This document shows, piece by piece, positions 8,692-16,756 of a DNA stretch of 30,384 nt. The notes beneath the pieces are model-generated. The model did not search any database. It had not been told where the DNA came from and saw nothing but the letters and a program-made list of their open reading frames with translations. Position 1 is the first letter of the stretch; every line of letters starts with the position of its first letter. The DNA lies in NCBI GenBank assembly GCA_020851015.1, contig JADZDN010000048.1, positions 1 through 30,384 on the forward strand, written 5' to 3'. A program made the translations under genes and the position numbers. This DNA comes from Alphaproteobacteria bacterium. Its GTDB lineage: Bacteria > Pseudomonadota > Alphaproteobacteria > JAEULC01.

Positions 8692-9317
8692 GCGCCCGCC
8701 TGGGCCTGCCACCAGCCCTGCCGGACGAAGACATGACGCGTCAGCGCGACCGACACCCAGCCGACGGCCAGGCCGGCGATCACGTCGCTGGCGAAGTGAT
8801 AGCCGACCAGCAGGCGGCTGATCGCGACGGTCAGCGCGAACAGCAGCGCTGCGGCGCGCCCGCGCGGCCAGAACAGCCACACCAGCGTCGCGACGGCGCC
8901 GGCGGTCGCGGCATGGCCGGACGGGAACGAGCGCACCGCGCTGTCGAGCGTGGGGCCCAGGAACTCGACCACGCCGCGGTCGAGCAGGCTGCCCGGCCGG
9001 GTGCGGCCGAACAGGAACTTGAGCAGGTTGACCAGGATGCCCGAGGCGGCGATCGCGGCGAACACCAGCACCGCCAGGCGCCGCGCGCGGTCATGACGGC
9101 CGCGAAGAAGCCCATAGGCCGCCACCGCCGCCGATGCGATCAAATAGGCGGTCGGCTCGCCGGCGCGGCTGACCCACGAGGCCATGCGCTTCAGCGCCGG
9201 ATCGACGTCGCGCAGCGCGCGTGCCAGGGCCTCGTCGCCACCGCCCAGGATCAACCCGGCAACAGCGGCGAGAGCGCCGGCAAGCACGGCCGCCGCGATC
9301 GGGTTCCGGACGTTCAT
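8664..9317 (-). CDS. PAP2-family membrane phosphatase
   Basis: A 217-residue membrane protein with the complete type-2 phosphatidic acid phosphatase signature: KFLFGRTRP (K-x6-RP), PSGH, and SRLLVGYHFASD (SR-x5-H-x3-D). The His of PSGH is the general acid and the His of the third motif is the nucleophile. There are about five or six hydrophobic segments. Such enzymes dephosphorylate lipid phosphates: undecaprenyl pyrophosphate, phosphatidylglycerol phosphate or lipid A 1- or 4'-phosphates. Given lpxB, lpxD and lptF nearby, a lipid A phosphatase (LpxE/LpxF-like) is one possibility. Undecaprenyl-pyrophosphate recycling is equally open. The ATG at 9317 was preferred over a start 66 bases up that adds a non-hydrophobic tail. 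It is divergent from lptF. Confidence 0.9.
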   Translation of the reverse strand: MNVRNPIAAAVLAGALAAVAGLILGGGDEALARALRDVDPALKRMASWVSRAGEPTAYLIASAAVAAYGLLRGRHDRARRLAVLVFAAIAASGILVNLLKFLFGRTRPGSLLDRGVVEFLGPTLDSAVRSFPSGHAATAGAVATLVWLFWPRGRAAALLFALTVAISRLLVGYHFASDVIAGLAVGWVSVALTRHVFVRQGWWQAQAGAYAPPRNDR

Positions 9318-9406
9318 GGATCGCGCGCCAAGCCCCCTCGATGCAGGAGCGCGAGGATGGCGGGCGTCCCCTGGCCCGGTCAACCGCCTTCGGTACGGGC
9401 AACGCC

Positions 9407-10558
9407 GTGAACGGCGTCGAACGCTACATTCTCGTCACCCTCGCCAAGGTGATGGCGGCGGTGCTGGCGACCACGGTGTCGGTCGTCTGCCTGGTGCGGT
9501 CGCTCGAGTTCATCAACTACATCGTCAACCACGGCTTGTCGGTGACGGTCTACCTGTATCTGATCGTGCTGCTGATGCCGAGCCTGATGCTGCTGGTGCT
9601 GCCTGTGGCCCTGTTCATCAGCGTGATGTTCGTCTACGGCAAGCTGTCGCAGGACAGCGAGATCCTGGCGATGCGGGCCTGCGGCATCAGCCTGACGGCC
9701 CTATCGCGCCCCGCCTGCATCATGGCCGCAGCGACGATCGCGCTGGGCTTCGCGATGTCCCTCTACTTCATCCCGCTGTCGTTCAAGGAGTTCAAGGACA
9801 TCGAGTATTTCGTGCGCTTCAGGCTGGCCAACATGGTGATCCGCGAGGGGCAGTTCAATCGCATCGGCGACAAGGTGACGATATACATGCGCGAGCGGCT
9901 GGGCGAAGGCATGCTGGTCGGCGTGCTCATCCAGGACGACCGCGATCCGAAGAAATCGATCACGGTGCTGGCGGAGAGCGCGGTGCTGACGCGCTCGGGC
10001 GACGTCTACCGCATCGGGCTCGAGCAGGGAAACATCCAGGATTTCGATCGCGCCACGCAGAAGGTTTCGGTCGTCTATTTCGACCGCTATGTGCTGGAGG
10101 TCGACTCGAACGAGCTGGAGGGCGGCGGAAGGCGGGAACGCGGCATCGCCGAGCGCCATATCGGCGAGCTGCTGAACCCGCCGACCGCGACGCACCGCGA
10201 CCTGGAGCTGCGCGGCAAGGCGCTGGCGGAAGGCCACCAGCGCCTGTCGAGCCCGTTCCTGTCGCTGACCTACACGGCGGTGGCGCTGGCCGCGCTGTTC
10301 GCCGGCGCGTTCAACCGCCGCGGATCGCCCTTTCGCCTCGTCGCGGCCGGCGCGAGCGTAGCGACGATCCAGGTGGCGCACATGCTGGTCGTCAACGCCG
10401 CGTCGCTTTCGATCGCGCTGCTGCCCGCGATCCACCTCGTGGTCGCGGTGCCGGGCCTTTTCTGCGCCTGGCTGCTGTACGACCAGGACCGCCACGCGCC
10501 GCGCCCGCCGCGCTTGCTGGCATGGACCCGGCGTCTGCCGGCGGCGGAGGCCCGCTAG
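9407..10558 (+). CDS. lptF: LPS export permease LptF
   Basis: An inner-membrane permease of the LptB2FG complex, which extracts LPS and passes it to LptC and LptA. The product (about 383 residues) has the YjgP/YjgQ layout: three N-terminal membrane helices with the segment QDSEILAMRACGIS, a periplasmic beta-jellyroll domain (about residues 130-265, with NRIGDKVTIYMRERL typical of LptF), and three C-terminal helices. A GTG start at 9407 gives the usual short lead before RYIL. An ATG at 9341 would add 22 residues with no ribosome site. The usual lptG neighbour is absent: a HutD-family gene follows after three bases, so LptG must lie elsewhere. Confidence 0.9.
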   Translation: MNGVERYILVTLAKVMAAVLATTVSVVCLVRSLEFINYIVNHGLSVTVYLYLIVLLMPSLMLLVLPVALFISVMFVYGKLSQDSEILAMRACGISLTALSRPACIMAAATIALGFAMSLYFIPLSFKEFKDIEYFVRFRLANMVIREGQFNRIGDKVTIYMRERLGEGMLVGVLIQDDRDPKKSITVLAESAVLTRSGDVYRIGLEQGNIQDFDRATQKVSVVYFDRYVLEVDSNELEGGGRRERGIAERHIGELLNPPTATHRDLELRGKALAEGHQRLSSPFLSLTYTAVALAALFAGAFNRRGSPFRLVAAGASVATIQVAHMLVVNAASLSIALLPAIHLVVAVPGLFCAWLLYDQDRHAPRPPRLLAWTRRLPAAEAR

Positions 10559-10561
10559 GCC

Positions 10562-11191
10562 ATGGCATGGCGGATCGTCGGCGCGAGCGAGCATCGCAAG
10601 ATGCCATGGAAGAACGGCGGCGGCGCCACCGCCGAAATCGCGATCGGCCCGCCGGGCGCGTCGGTGGCCGGCGGTTTCGACTGGCGACTGAGCATCGCCA
10701 GCGTGGCGAGCGACGGGCCGTTCTCGGCCTTCGCCGGCTATGAGCGGCTGATCACGCTGCTCAGCGGCGACGGCATGCTGCTGCGCCTGGATGCGCGCGA
10801 GGAACACCGGCTCGACCGCGCATTCCGGCCCTACGGCTTCGCGGGCGAACGCGCGACGACCTGCCGGCTGCTCGGCGGACCCTGCGAGGACCTGAACCTG
10901 ATGGTCGCGCGCGCCCGGCTGGCGTATCGCGCGACGATGCTTGGCCCCGGCGCGAACTGGCCGGACGGCGGCGCGGCGTCGACGCGGCTGCTGTTCGTGT
11001 TCCGCGGCAAGGTCGCGTTGAAGGACGCGTCGGACCGGGCGGCGACGCTCGGGCCCCGCGACACGCTGGTCGCCGGGCCGGACGACGCGATGCCTGCCGT
11101 CCGGATCGAACCCGGGGCGATGGCGCTGGGGGTGTCGCTTTTCGCCGCGCGAGGCGCGGCGACAGACCCACGTCAGGCGGCCGACCGGTAG
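10562..11191 (+). CDS. HutD/Ves family cupin-like protein
   Basis: A 209-residue cytoplasmic protein with the HutD hallmarks PWKNGGGATAEIA (about residues 15-27), FDWRLSIASV (about 39-48) and GPFSAFAGYERLITLLSG. The fold is a double cupin; no catalytic activity is firmly established for the family. HutD genes often accompany histidine utilisation, but no hut gene lies here. It starts three bases after the lptF stop and is probably read from the same message. Its last 19 bases overlap the end of the kinase gene on the opposite strand. The name does not prove a role in histidine breakdown. Confidence 0.88.
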   Translation: MAWRIVGASEHRKMPWKNGGGATAEIAIGPPGASVAGGFDWRLSIASVASDGPFSAFAGYERLITLLSGDGMLLRLDAREEHRLDRAFRPYGFAGERATTCRLLGGPCEDLNLMVARARLAYRATMLGPGANWPDGGAASTRLLFVFRGKVALKDASDRAATLGPRDTLVAGPDDAMPAVRIEPGAMALGVSLFAARGAATDPRQAADR

Positions 11192-14100
11192 ACGCGCTCG
11201 CAGGGCAGCCGGACGGTCACCCTGGTGCCCCTGCCCTTCTCGCTTTCGATCGTCAGGTCGCCGCCCATGCGCTGGACCAGCGACAGCGCGAGGGGCAGGC
11301 CAAGTCCGGTGCCCTGGTGCGAGCGCGTCAGCGCGCTGTCGACCTGGCCGAACGGTTCCAGCGCCTTCGGAATGTCCTCGGGCGCCATGCCGATTCCGGT
11401 GTCCCTCACCGTGATGGCGCAATCGCCCGTGCCGGTGACGCATGCCTCGACGACGACGCGGCCGCCGGACGGCGTGAATTTCACGGCATTCGACAGCAGG
11501 TTGGTCAGGATCTTCTTCATCGCCATCTCGTCGGCCCGCAGATGGATCGGCACCAGCGCGTTGTTCGACACCTCGATTCCGCCATTGGCCGCCCGCTCGC
11601 GCACCAGCCGCAGGCATTCAGCGATCACCTGCTTGACGTCGACATCCTCCTCGCGCAGATCCAGCCGGCCGGCCTCGATCTTGGCCAGGTCGAGCACGTC
11701 GTTGATGACATCGAGCAGATGGCGGCCGGAATCGCGGATGTCGCGCAGATACTCGCCCTGCTTCTGCGTCAACGGCCCCGCCAGGCGCGTGGACAGCATC
11801 TCCGAGAAGCCGATCACGGCATTGAGCGGCGTCCGCAGCTCGTGGCTCATGTTGGCGAGGAACTCGCTCTTCGCCCGGCTGGCCACCTCGGCCGCGGTTT
11901 TCGCCTCGATCAGCGCGCGTTGCAGGCGGACCTCGGCGGTGACCAGCTTGCCGGTGCCGCGATAGCCCTGGAAGGCGCCGCTTGGCGCGAAAATCGGCTT
12001 GCCGCTGACCGAGATGTGCTGACGCTGGCCGTCGAACTCGACCGCGTAGACCAGGTCGCGGAACGGCCGGCGCGCCACGAGGTCCGCCATGTGCCCGCGC
12101 CATTTCGGCGCGTCGCTCGACTGATCGAGCGAGAGGTCGAAGCGCGAGCGCCCGATGACCCGTTCGGGATCGACGTTAAGGATGCGCACGCCCTCGGACA
12201 TGTAGGTGAAATGGTGCTGTGCGTTGGTCTCCCACAGCCAGTCGGAGGACGTCGCGGCATAGTCCGCCATGCGCGCATTCGCCTCCAGCACCTTCAGCTC
12301 GGCGCGCTTGCGGTCGGTTATGTCGATCGAGATCGTGAGCACGGCATAGGGTTGTCCCGCCTCGTTGCGCAGCGGCAACTTGCTGGTCAGGAAGTAGGCT
12401 TGGCTGTCTTCCGGCGTCGCGAAGCATTCCTCGTAGAACGGCCGCGGCCGGCCCTCGTCGAGAACCTGGCGGTCGTATTCGCCGGCCCGCGCCACCAAGC
12501 CCGCGCTTTCGTGCGGCATCAGGCGCGGCGTGGCGAACTCGTCGAGCCGCCGTCCCAGGACCGCTTCCATCGAGACGCCCCAGAAGTCCAGTTGCGCCTT
12601 GTTGACGAGAATATAGCGGCGAAGCGCATCCTTCACCGTGATCGACGCCGGCACGTTGTCGATTACCGCGCGCAGCATGTCGAGGCTGCGCTCCAAAGCC
12701 TGCGCCGCGGCGGCGGCCCGCATTTCCGCGCGCTTCTGCGACGTTATGTCGATCGACACGTTCAAGATCGAGTCGACCTGGTCGCTGGCGTCGCGCAGCG
12801 GAATCTTGCTGGTGATCAGATGGGCCATCTCGCCGCCCGGGCCGGCATTCGAGAACGCGACGTCGAGGATCGGCTGGCCGCTGTCCAGGACCTGCTGGTC
12901 GCGCACGGCGACGGAATTGGCGTGCGCAAAATGCTCGTCCGGCTTGATGGTGGTCGGCGTGAACTCCTCCATGCGATGGCCCAGCACCTGCTGCGCCGGC
13001 AGGCCCCACATGGTCAGGCCGTGCCTGTTCACCAGGATGTAGCGCCGGTCGCGCCCCTTGACGCTGATGCGCGCCGGCACGTTGTCGAGCACGGCCTGCA
13101 GCAGGTCGCGATTGCGCTTCAGTTCCTCGGCGGTCGCCTCGGCGCGTTGCTCGGCCTCCTTGAGCCGGGTGATGTCGATATAGAACGCCGCGATGCCGCC
13201 ATCGGCCGTGCGCTGCTCGCTCAGCATCATCCAGCGCCCATCGGCCTGGGCCACTTCGTGCGACCCGTGCGGCGATCGGTGCATCGCCACGCGCTTGGCG
13301 ATCCAGGCTTCCTCGTTTCCCACCGCCTCGACGATGCTGCCGGCTTCGACCCGCCAGCGCAGCGCTTCCTCGAAGCCGCGCCCCGTCAGGCGGTCGCGCA
13401 TCGCGGGCGGAAACAATTCGCGATAGCGCTCGTTGCATACCACCAGCCGGTCCTCGGCGTCCCACAGGACGAACGGCTCGGGAAAGCTGGCCACGGCGTC
13501 GAACAGCCGCCGCTCGTAGTGTTCGGCGCGCAACCCGGCCTCGATCTCCGCCGTGACGTCGCGGCCTACCCCGCGGTAACCGACGAACCTGCCGCCCGCG
13601 TCGAACAGCGGCTTCCCGCTCGCCACGAGATGCAGGATGCGTCCGTCCGGCAGGCAGCGGCGATGGCGCAGGTCGCGGAACGGCCGGCGCGCGGCCAGGT
13701 CGGCCAGATGGGCACGCAGCGTGGCGGGGTCGATCTCCAAGCCGCACTCCTCGCGGCGCTTGCCGAGAATGGCCCGCGGGTCGAGCCCGAACTGCTCCAG
13801 CCTGCCGGGCGTGAAGTAGGTGAATCGCAGATCCGCATCCTGCTCCCACACCCAGTCCGACAGCGACTGGACCAGGTCGCCCAGCCGCTCCTCGCTGGCC
13901 GCCAGGGCGTTCGCCGTCGCCTCGCGCCGCCGTAGCTGCGACAGGGCAGCCGCGGTCAGCGCGGCGACGATCAGGATCACGATGACGCCGGCCGCGACAT
14001 AGCCCAAAAGCGATTGGCGCCAGCGCGCGAGCATGCGGTCGGCATCGAAGGAGACCACCACCGTCAGTGGCGCACCGGCGAGCGCGCGGAAAGCCGTGTA

Positions 14101-14898
14101 GACCCGCCCACCTGCCGTTTCCTCCCAGCCCTCGCCCGAGCGCGCCGCGCTCCATGGCATCGCGTCGAGGGCGGCTTCGGTCGTCCCGATGTCGTCCACG
14201 TCGAAGGGATAGTTGACCAGCTTGACGCCGCTGTTGTTGTACATCGTGATGCGGTAGCCGCGGCCCTTGTCGAGTTCGGCCCAGAACGCCGCGATTTCGC
14301 GCGTGCTCAGCGTGGCGAACACGACGCCCGCGAAGGCGGCATCCGGCCCGTGGAGCCTGCGGCTGACCGCGATGCGCCAATCCGGCGCCAGTCGCCCGCG
14401 CACCGGGCGGTCGATGAAGGTGCCGGTCACCGTGCGGTCGCGGTGAACGCGAAAGTAGTCGCGATCCGCGGCCGAGTAGGGCCGCGGCGCAACCGCGGCG
14501 GAATCGGCGATCGGCAATCCGTTGGCATCGAGGATGATGATGGCGCTTATCTGCGGGGCGATCTCGATCAGCTCGCGGAGCGAGCGGTGCAGGCTCGGCA
14601 GGTCGGGGGCGCCCAAGCGCAAGCGATCCTCGTAGTCCGACTCGACCAGCCGGAGCGCCAAGTCCAGGGTCTGGAAGTTCTGCGTGGCGTGCTGGTCCAG
14701 CGCGATGGCGAGATTGTCGGCGCCAATGACCGCCTCGGCCAGGTCCGACCGGCGCGCATCCCATGCGACCGCGCCAAGAGCACCGACCGCCAAGGCCCCG
14801 GCGATCACCGCGATCGACACCAGCGCCGCGCGGACGCGCCAAAAGCCGCGCGTCGCCATGGCGGCGCCAGTATGACCCTGCGCCCCCAGGGTGGGCAT
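11173..14898 (-). CDS. Large sensor histidine kinase: Cache-like sensor plus five PAS domains
   Basis: A 1241-residue membrane sensor. In order: transmembrane helix 1 (about 22-45), a periplasmic dCache-like domain (about 50-290), helix 2 (about 295-320), five PAS/PAC units (about 335-450, 460-575, 590-710, 725-850 and 870-990), a HisKA domain with phospho-acceptor His1019 in MSHELRTPLN, and HATPase_c with the N box, DTGIGM (about 1167) and GTGLGL. PAS units 3 and 4 are strikingly alike (both contain DNVPA and RRYILVN), pointing to internal duplication. There is no receiver or Hpt domain and no response-regulator gene nearby, so its partner is remote. The ATG at 14898 has GGAGGAG upstream; the frame is open 134 codons further but runs into the HU gene. 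Confidence 0.93.
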   Translation of the reverse strand: MPTLGAQGHTGAAMATRGFWRVRAALVSIAVIAGALAVGALGAVAWDARRSDLAEAVIGADNLAIALDQHATQNFQTLDLALRLVESDYEDRLRLGAPDLPSLHRSLRELIEIAPQISAIIILDANGLPIADSAAVAPRPYSAADRDYFRVHRDRTVTGTFIDRPVRGRLAPDWRIAVSRRLHGPDAAFAGVVFATLSTREIAAFWAELDKGRGYRITMYNNSGVKLVNYPFDVDDIGTTEAALDAMPWSAARSGEGWEETAGGRVYTAFRALAGAPLTVVVSFDADRMLARWRQSLLGYVAAGVIVILIVAALTAAALSQLRRREATANALAASEERLGDLVQSLSDWVWEQDADLRFTYFTPGRLEQFGLDPRAILGKRREECGLEIDPATLRAHLADLAARRPFRDLRHRRCLPDGRILHLVASGKPLFDAGGRFVGYRGVGRDVTAEIEAGLRAEHYERRLFDAVASFPEPFVLWDAEDRLVVCNERYRELFPPAMRDRLTGRGFEEALRWRVEAGSIVEAVGNEEAWIAKRVAMHRSPHGSHEVAQADGRWMMLSEQRTADGGIAAFYIDITRLKEAEQRAEATAEELKRNRDLLQAVLDNVPARISVKGRDRRYILVNRHGLTMWGLPAQQVLGHRMEEFTPTTIKPDEHFAHANSVAVRDQQVLDSGQPILDVAFSNAGPGGEMAHLITSKIPLRDASDQVDSILNVSIDITSQKRAEMRAAAAAQALERSLDMLRAVIDNVPASITVKDALRRYILVNKAQLDFWGVSMEAVLGRRLDEFATPRLMPHESAGLVARAGEYDRQVLDEGRPRPFYEECFATPEDSQAYFLTSKLPLRNEAGQPYAVLTISIDITDRKRAELKVLEANARMADYAATSSDWLWETNAQHHFTYMSEGVRILNVDPERVIGRSRFDLSLDQSSDAPKWRGHMADLVARRPFRDLVYAVEFDGQRQHISVSGKPIFAPSGAFQGYRGTGKLVTAEVRLQRALIEAKTAAEVASRAKSEFLANMSHELRTPLNAVIGFSEMLSTRLAGPLTQKQGEYLRDIRDSGRHLLDVINDVLDLAKIEAGRLDLREEDVDVKQVIAECLRLVRERAANGGIEVSNNALVPIHLRADEMAMKKILTNLLSNAVKFTPSGGRVVVEACVTGTGDCAITVRDTGIGMAPEDIPKALEPFGQVDSALTRSHQGTGLGLPLALSLVQRMGGDLTIESEKGRGTRVTVRLPCERVYRSAA

Positions 14899-15146
14899 GA
14901 ACCTGCTCTCCTCCGGCGGAATCCGGAAACCGGCCGAACCCCAAGTAAGTACGGGGGAAGTGGTTAATGGACCCTCAATGCATGGCGCGGCGGTTGCGGC
15001 GGCGCGCGACGAATCGCCGTTCGTCCGACCTCGCGGAAAGCCCGTTAAATCGGGCGTTTCCCCACGCTCGCCCGTGCCGGCAAAGCGTACAAGTCTTGAT
15101 TTTACGGGGGTTTGCGGCGCGGGCATCGCAGAAACGCCCGTGGTGC

Positions 15147-15174
15147 TTGCATTCGGCGCCGGATGGGATATCAA
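15147..15174 (+). promoter_or_regulatory. Candidate promoter of the HU gene
   Basis: TTGCAT (15147-15152) and TATCAA (15169-15174) are separated by 16 bases. Transcription would start at about 15181, leaving a leader of about 40 bases before the GTG. Each hexamer matches consensus only partly. Confidence 0.4.
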
Positions 15175-15180
15175 GCCCTG

Positions 15181-15194
15181 ACCCTTCGAAGGGT
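15181..15194. promoter_or_regulatory. Perfect 14-base palindrome in the HU leader
   Basis: ACCCTTCGAAGGGT reads the same on both strands. It sits just downstream of the candidate -10 element, at the expected start of transcription, 28 bases before the start codon. As DNA it could be an operator (for example for autoregulation). As RNA it would fold into a five-pair stem with a UCGA loop at the 5' end of the message. Confidence 0.5.
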
Positions 15195-15222
15195 TGGCAC
15201 AACACCGCCTGAGGATACGACC

Positions 15223-15498
15223 GTGAACCAAACCGATCTCATTGCCGTCGTTACCAAGAAGACCGGCTTCAGCGCCAAGGATTCGAAGAGCGCCGTGCAA
15301 GCCGTGCTCAGCGCCGTCGAGGATGCGCTCGCGAAGGGCAAGTCCGTCCGCACGACGCTGGGCAGCTTCAACATCGGCAAGCGCGGCGCCCGCAAGGGCC
15401 GCAATCCAAAGACTGGCGAGACGATCAACATCAAGGCCAGCAAGACGGTTCGCTTCAAGGCGTCGAAGACCGTCAAGGACAAGCTGAACAAGCGCTAG
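15223..15498 (+). CDS. HU/IHF-family DNA-binding protein
   Basis: A 91-residue basic nucleoid protein. It shows the whole HU fold: an N-terminal helical dimerisation part (about 1-45), the loop LGSFNIGKRGARKGRNPKTGETI (about 46-68) with the conserved RNPxTG proline that intercalates DNA, and a C-terminal basic helix. It is nearer HU than IHF. The GTG at 15223 is preceded by GAGGA at seven bases; upstream in-frame starts add residues foreign to the family. It stands alone, with its own promoter region, operator-like palindrome and strong terminator, as expected for an abundant protein. It bends and compacts DNA. Confidence 0.95.
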   Translation: MNQTDLIAVVTKKTGFSAKDSKSAVQAVLSAVEDALAKGKSVRTTLGSFNIGKRGARKGRNPKTGETINIKASKTVRFKASKTVKDKLNKR

Positions 15499-15510
15499 AG
15501 GCGCGATTGC

Positions 15511-15532
15511 GCTGGCCGGGCTTCCGGCCGGC
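15511..15532 (+). terminator. First hairpin after the HU gene
   Basis: GGCCGG and CCGGCC around a GCTT loop, extended by three further pairs (one G-T), start 12 bases after the HU stop. No T run follows. It may protect the 3' end of the message or act together with the second hairpin. Confidence 0.4.
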
Positions 15533-15546
15533 GCCGGGCCGCTTCG

Positions 15547-15593
15547 CCGGGCGCGATCCTTCGCTTGAGCGAAGGCGCGCCCGGAGTTGTTTT
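15547..15593 (+). terminator. Strong intrinsic terminator of the HU gene
   Basis: The outer stem CCGGGCGCG / CGCGCCCGG (9 bp) and inner stem CCTTCGC / GCGAAGG (7 bp) enclose a TTGA loop, with only a two-base AT bulge between the stems. AGTTGTTTT follows on the plus strand. It isolates the HU gene from the dehydrogenase gene downstream. Confidence 0.85.
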
Positions 15594-15706
15594 CGCGTCA
15601 TGCATGGCCGGTGGCGCCGCGCCGTCTCGGGCCCGCCTGCCCGAGCGATGCTCCTGCGCTTTGCGATGCCGGGCCTGCGCGGGGCTGGAGGGATGGAGGG
15701 CCGGGC

Positions 15707-16756
15707 GTGGCAGAGGGAGTTTTCCGGGTCGGGCTGACCCGCGATTGCCTGGGGCGGGACGGGAAGCCGACCTTCGACCCGGCCGCGCTGGAGCCGCTGG
15801 AGCGCGCCAGGGGCGTGGCGTTCGAGTTCATCGACGAATACACGCCGTCGATCACGCCGTGGCAGGCGGCGCGCTACGACGCCATCGTCGTCCAGAAACC
15901 GCGCGTGGAGCGCGCGTCGCTGACGGAGAACGACCGCCGGCTTCGCGTCGTCGCGCGCTTCGGCGTCGGCTTCGACGCGGTGGACGTCGATGCCTGTACC
16001 GAGGCGGGCGTGATGCTGACCAACACGCCCGACGGGGTGCGCCGACCGGTCGCGACGATCATCCTGCTGTTCATCCTGGCCCTGTCGCACAAGCTGTTCG
16101 TCAAGGACCGCATCACCCGCGACGGGCGCTGGAACGAGCGGACCAGCCACATGGGCGAGGGACTGAGCGGCAAGACCGTGGGCTCGATCGGCGTCGGCAG
16201 CATCGGCCGCGAGGCCTTCCGCCTGCTGGCCCCGCTCGGCATGGCGCATATCGGCCACGACCCCTATGCGAAGCAGGCCGACATGGACGAGATCCGCCTG
16301 AAGCTGGTGGACAAGGACACGCTGCTGCGCACATCGGACTTCGTGTGCATCAACACGCCGCTGTCGAAGGAGACGCGCCATCTGGTCGGCGCGCGCGAAT
16401 TGGGATTGATGAAGCCCACGGCCTACCTGATCAACACGGCACGTGGCCCGATCGTCGACGAGAAGGCGCTCTACCAGGCGCTCGGCACGCGCCGGATCGC
16501 GGGCGCCGCACTCGACGTGTTCGGCCAGGAGCCGACGCCGCCGGACAACCCGATCCTCAAGCTCGACAACGTGATCGTCACCCCGCATTCGCTGTGCTGG
16601 ACCGACGAATGCTTCCGCGGCATCGCGTCGAGCGCGATCGGCTCGATCCTGTCGGTCGCGCGCGGCGAGACGCCGGCGAACGTGGTCAACAAGGACGTGC
16701 TAGCGCGCCCGGATGTCCAGGCACTGCTGGCGGCGCGGAAGAAAGCGGCGCGCTAG
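15707..16756 (+). CDS. NAD-dependent D-2-hydroxyacid dehydrogenase
   Basis: A 349-residue cytoplasmic oxidoreductase that interconverts a 2-hydroxyacid and a 2-oxoacid. The nucleotide site GVGSIG (162-167) lies in the central Rossmann domain. The catalytic triad is Arg246 in INTARGPIVDE, Glu275 in FGQEPTP and His294 in TPHSLCWTDE. The His is followed by SLCW rather than the common hydrophobic stretch, so the substrate may differ from phosphoglycerate or lactate. The GTG at 15707 has GGAGGG six bases upstream; earlier in-frame starts overlap the terminator. Its last four bases overlap the convergent amidohydrolase gene. It may belong with the amino-acid catabolism genes that follow, but no shared operon exists. 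Confidence 0.92.
   Translation: MAEGVFRVGLTRDCLGRDGKPTFDPAALEPLERARGVAFEFIDEYTPSITPWQAARYDAIVVQKPRVERASLTENDRRLRVVARFGVGFDAVDVDACTEAGVMLTNTPDGVRRPVATIILLFILALSHKLFVKDRITRDGRWNERTSHMGEGLSGKTVGSIGVGSIGREAFRLLAPLGMAHIGHDPYAKQADMDEIRLKLVDKDTLLRTSDFVCINTPLSKETRHLVGARELGLMKPTAYLINTARGPIVDEKALYQALGTRRIAGAALDVFGQEPTPPDNPILKLDNVIVTPHSLCWTDECFRGIASSAIGSILSVARGETPANVVNKDVLARPDVQALLAARKKAAR

Larger units (their letters stand above)
14899..15222. other. 324-base divergent intergenic region, kinase / HU
   Basis: No convincing gene is visible in this stretch. It contains TTAATGGACCCTCAA (14964-14978), a one-mismatch form of the CtrA pattern TTAA-N7-TTAA. It also contains a small hairpin CCCG-ttaaat-CGGG near 15042-15055, and the HU promoter and palindrome described separately. 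No good promoter for the kinase could be picked out. Confidence 0.5.

Noticed and set aside
11317..13935. 872-codon open frame antisense to the sensor kinase
   Set aside because: Arg/Ala/Gln-rich product with no motifs; a G+C-driven shadow of a clearly coding strand.
14967..15212. 81-codon plus-strand frame between the kinase and HU genes
   Set aside because: No ribosome site, no motif and random composition; it overlaps the HU promoter region.
14899..15300. 134-codon N-terminal extension of the kinase
   Set aside because: Overlaps the HU gene and its promoter; a strong ribosome site and membrane helix support the ATG at 14898.
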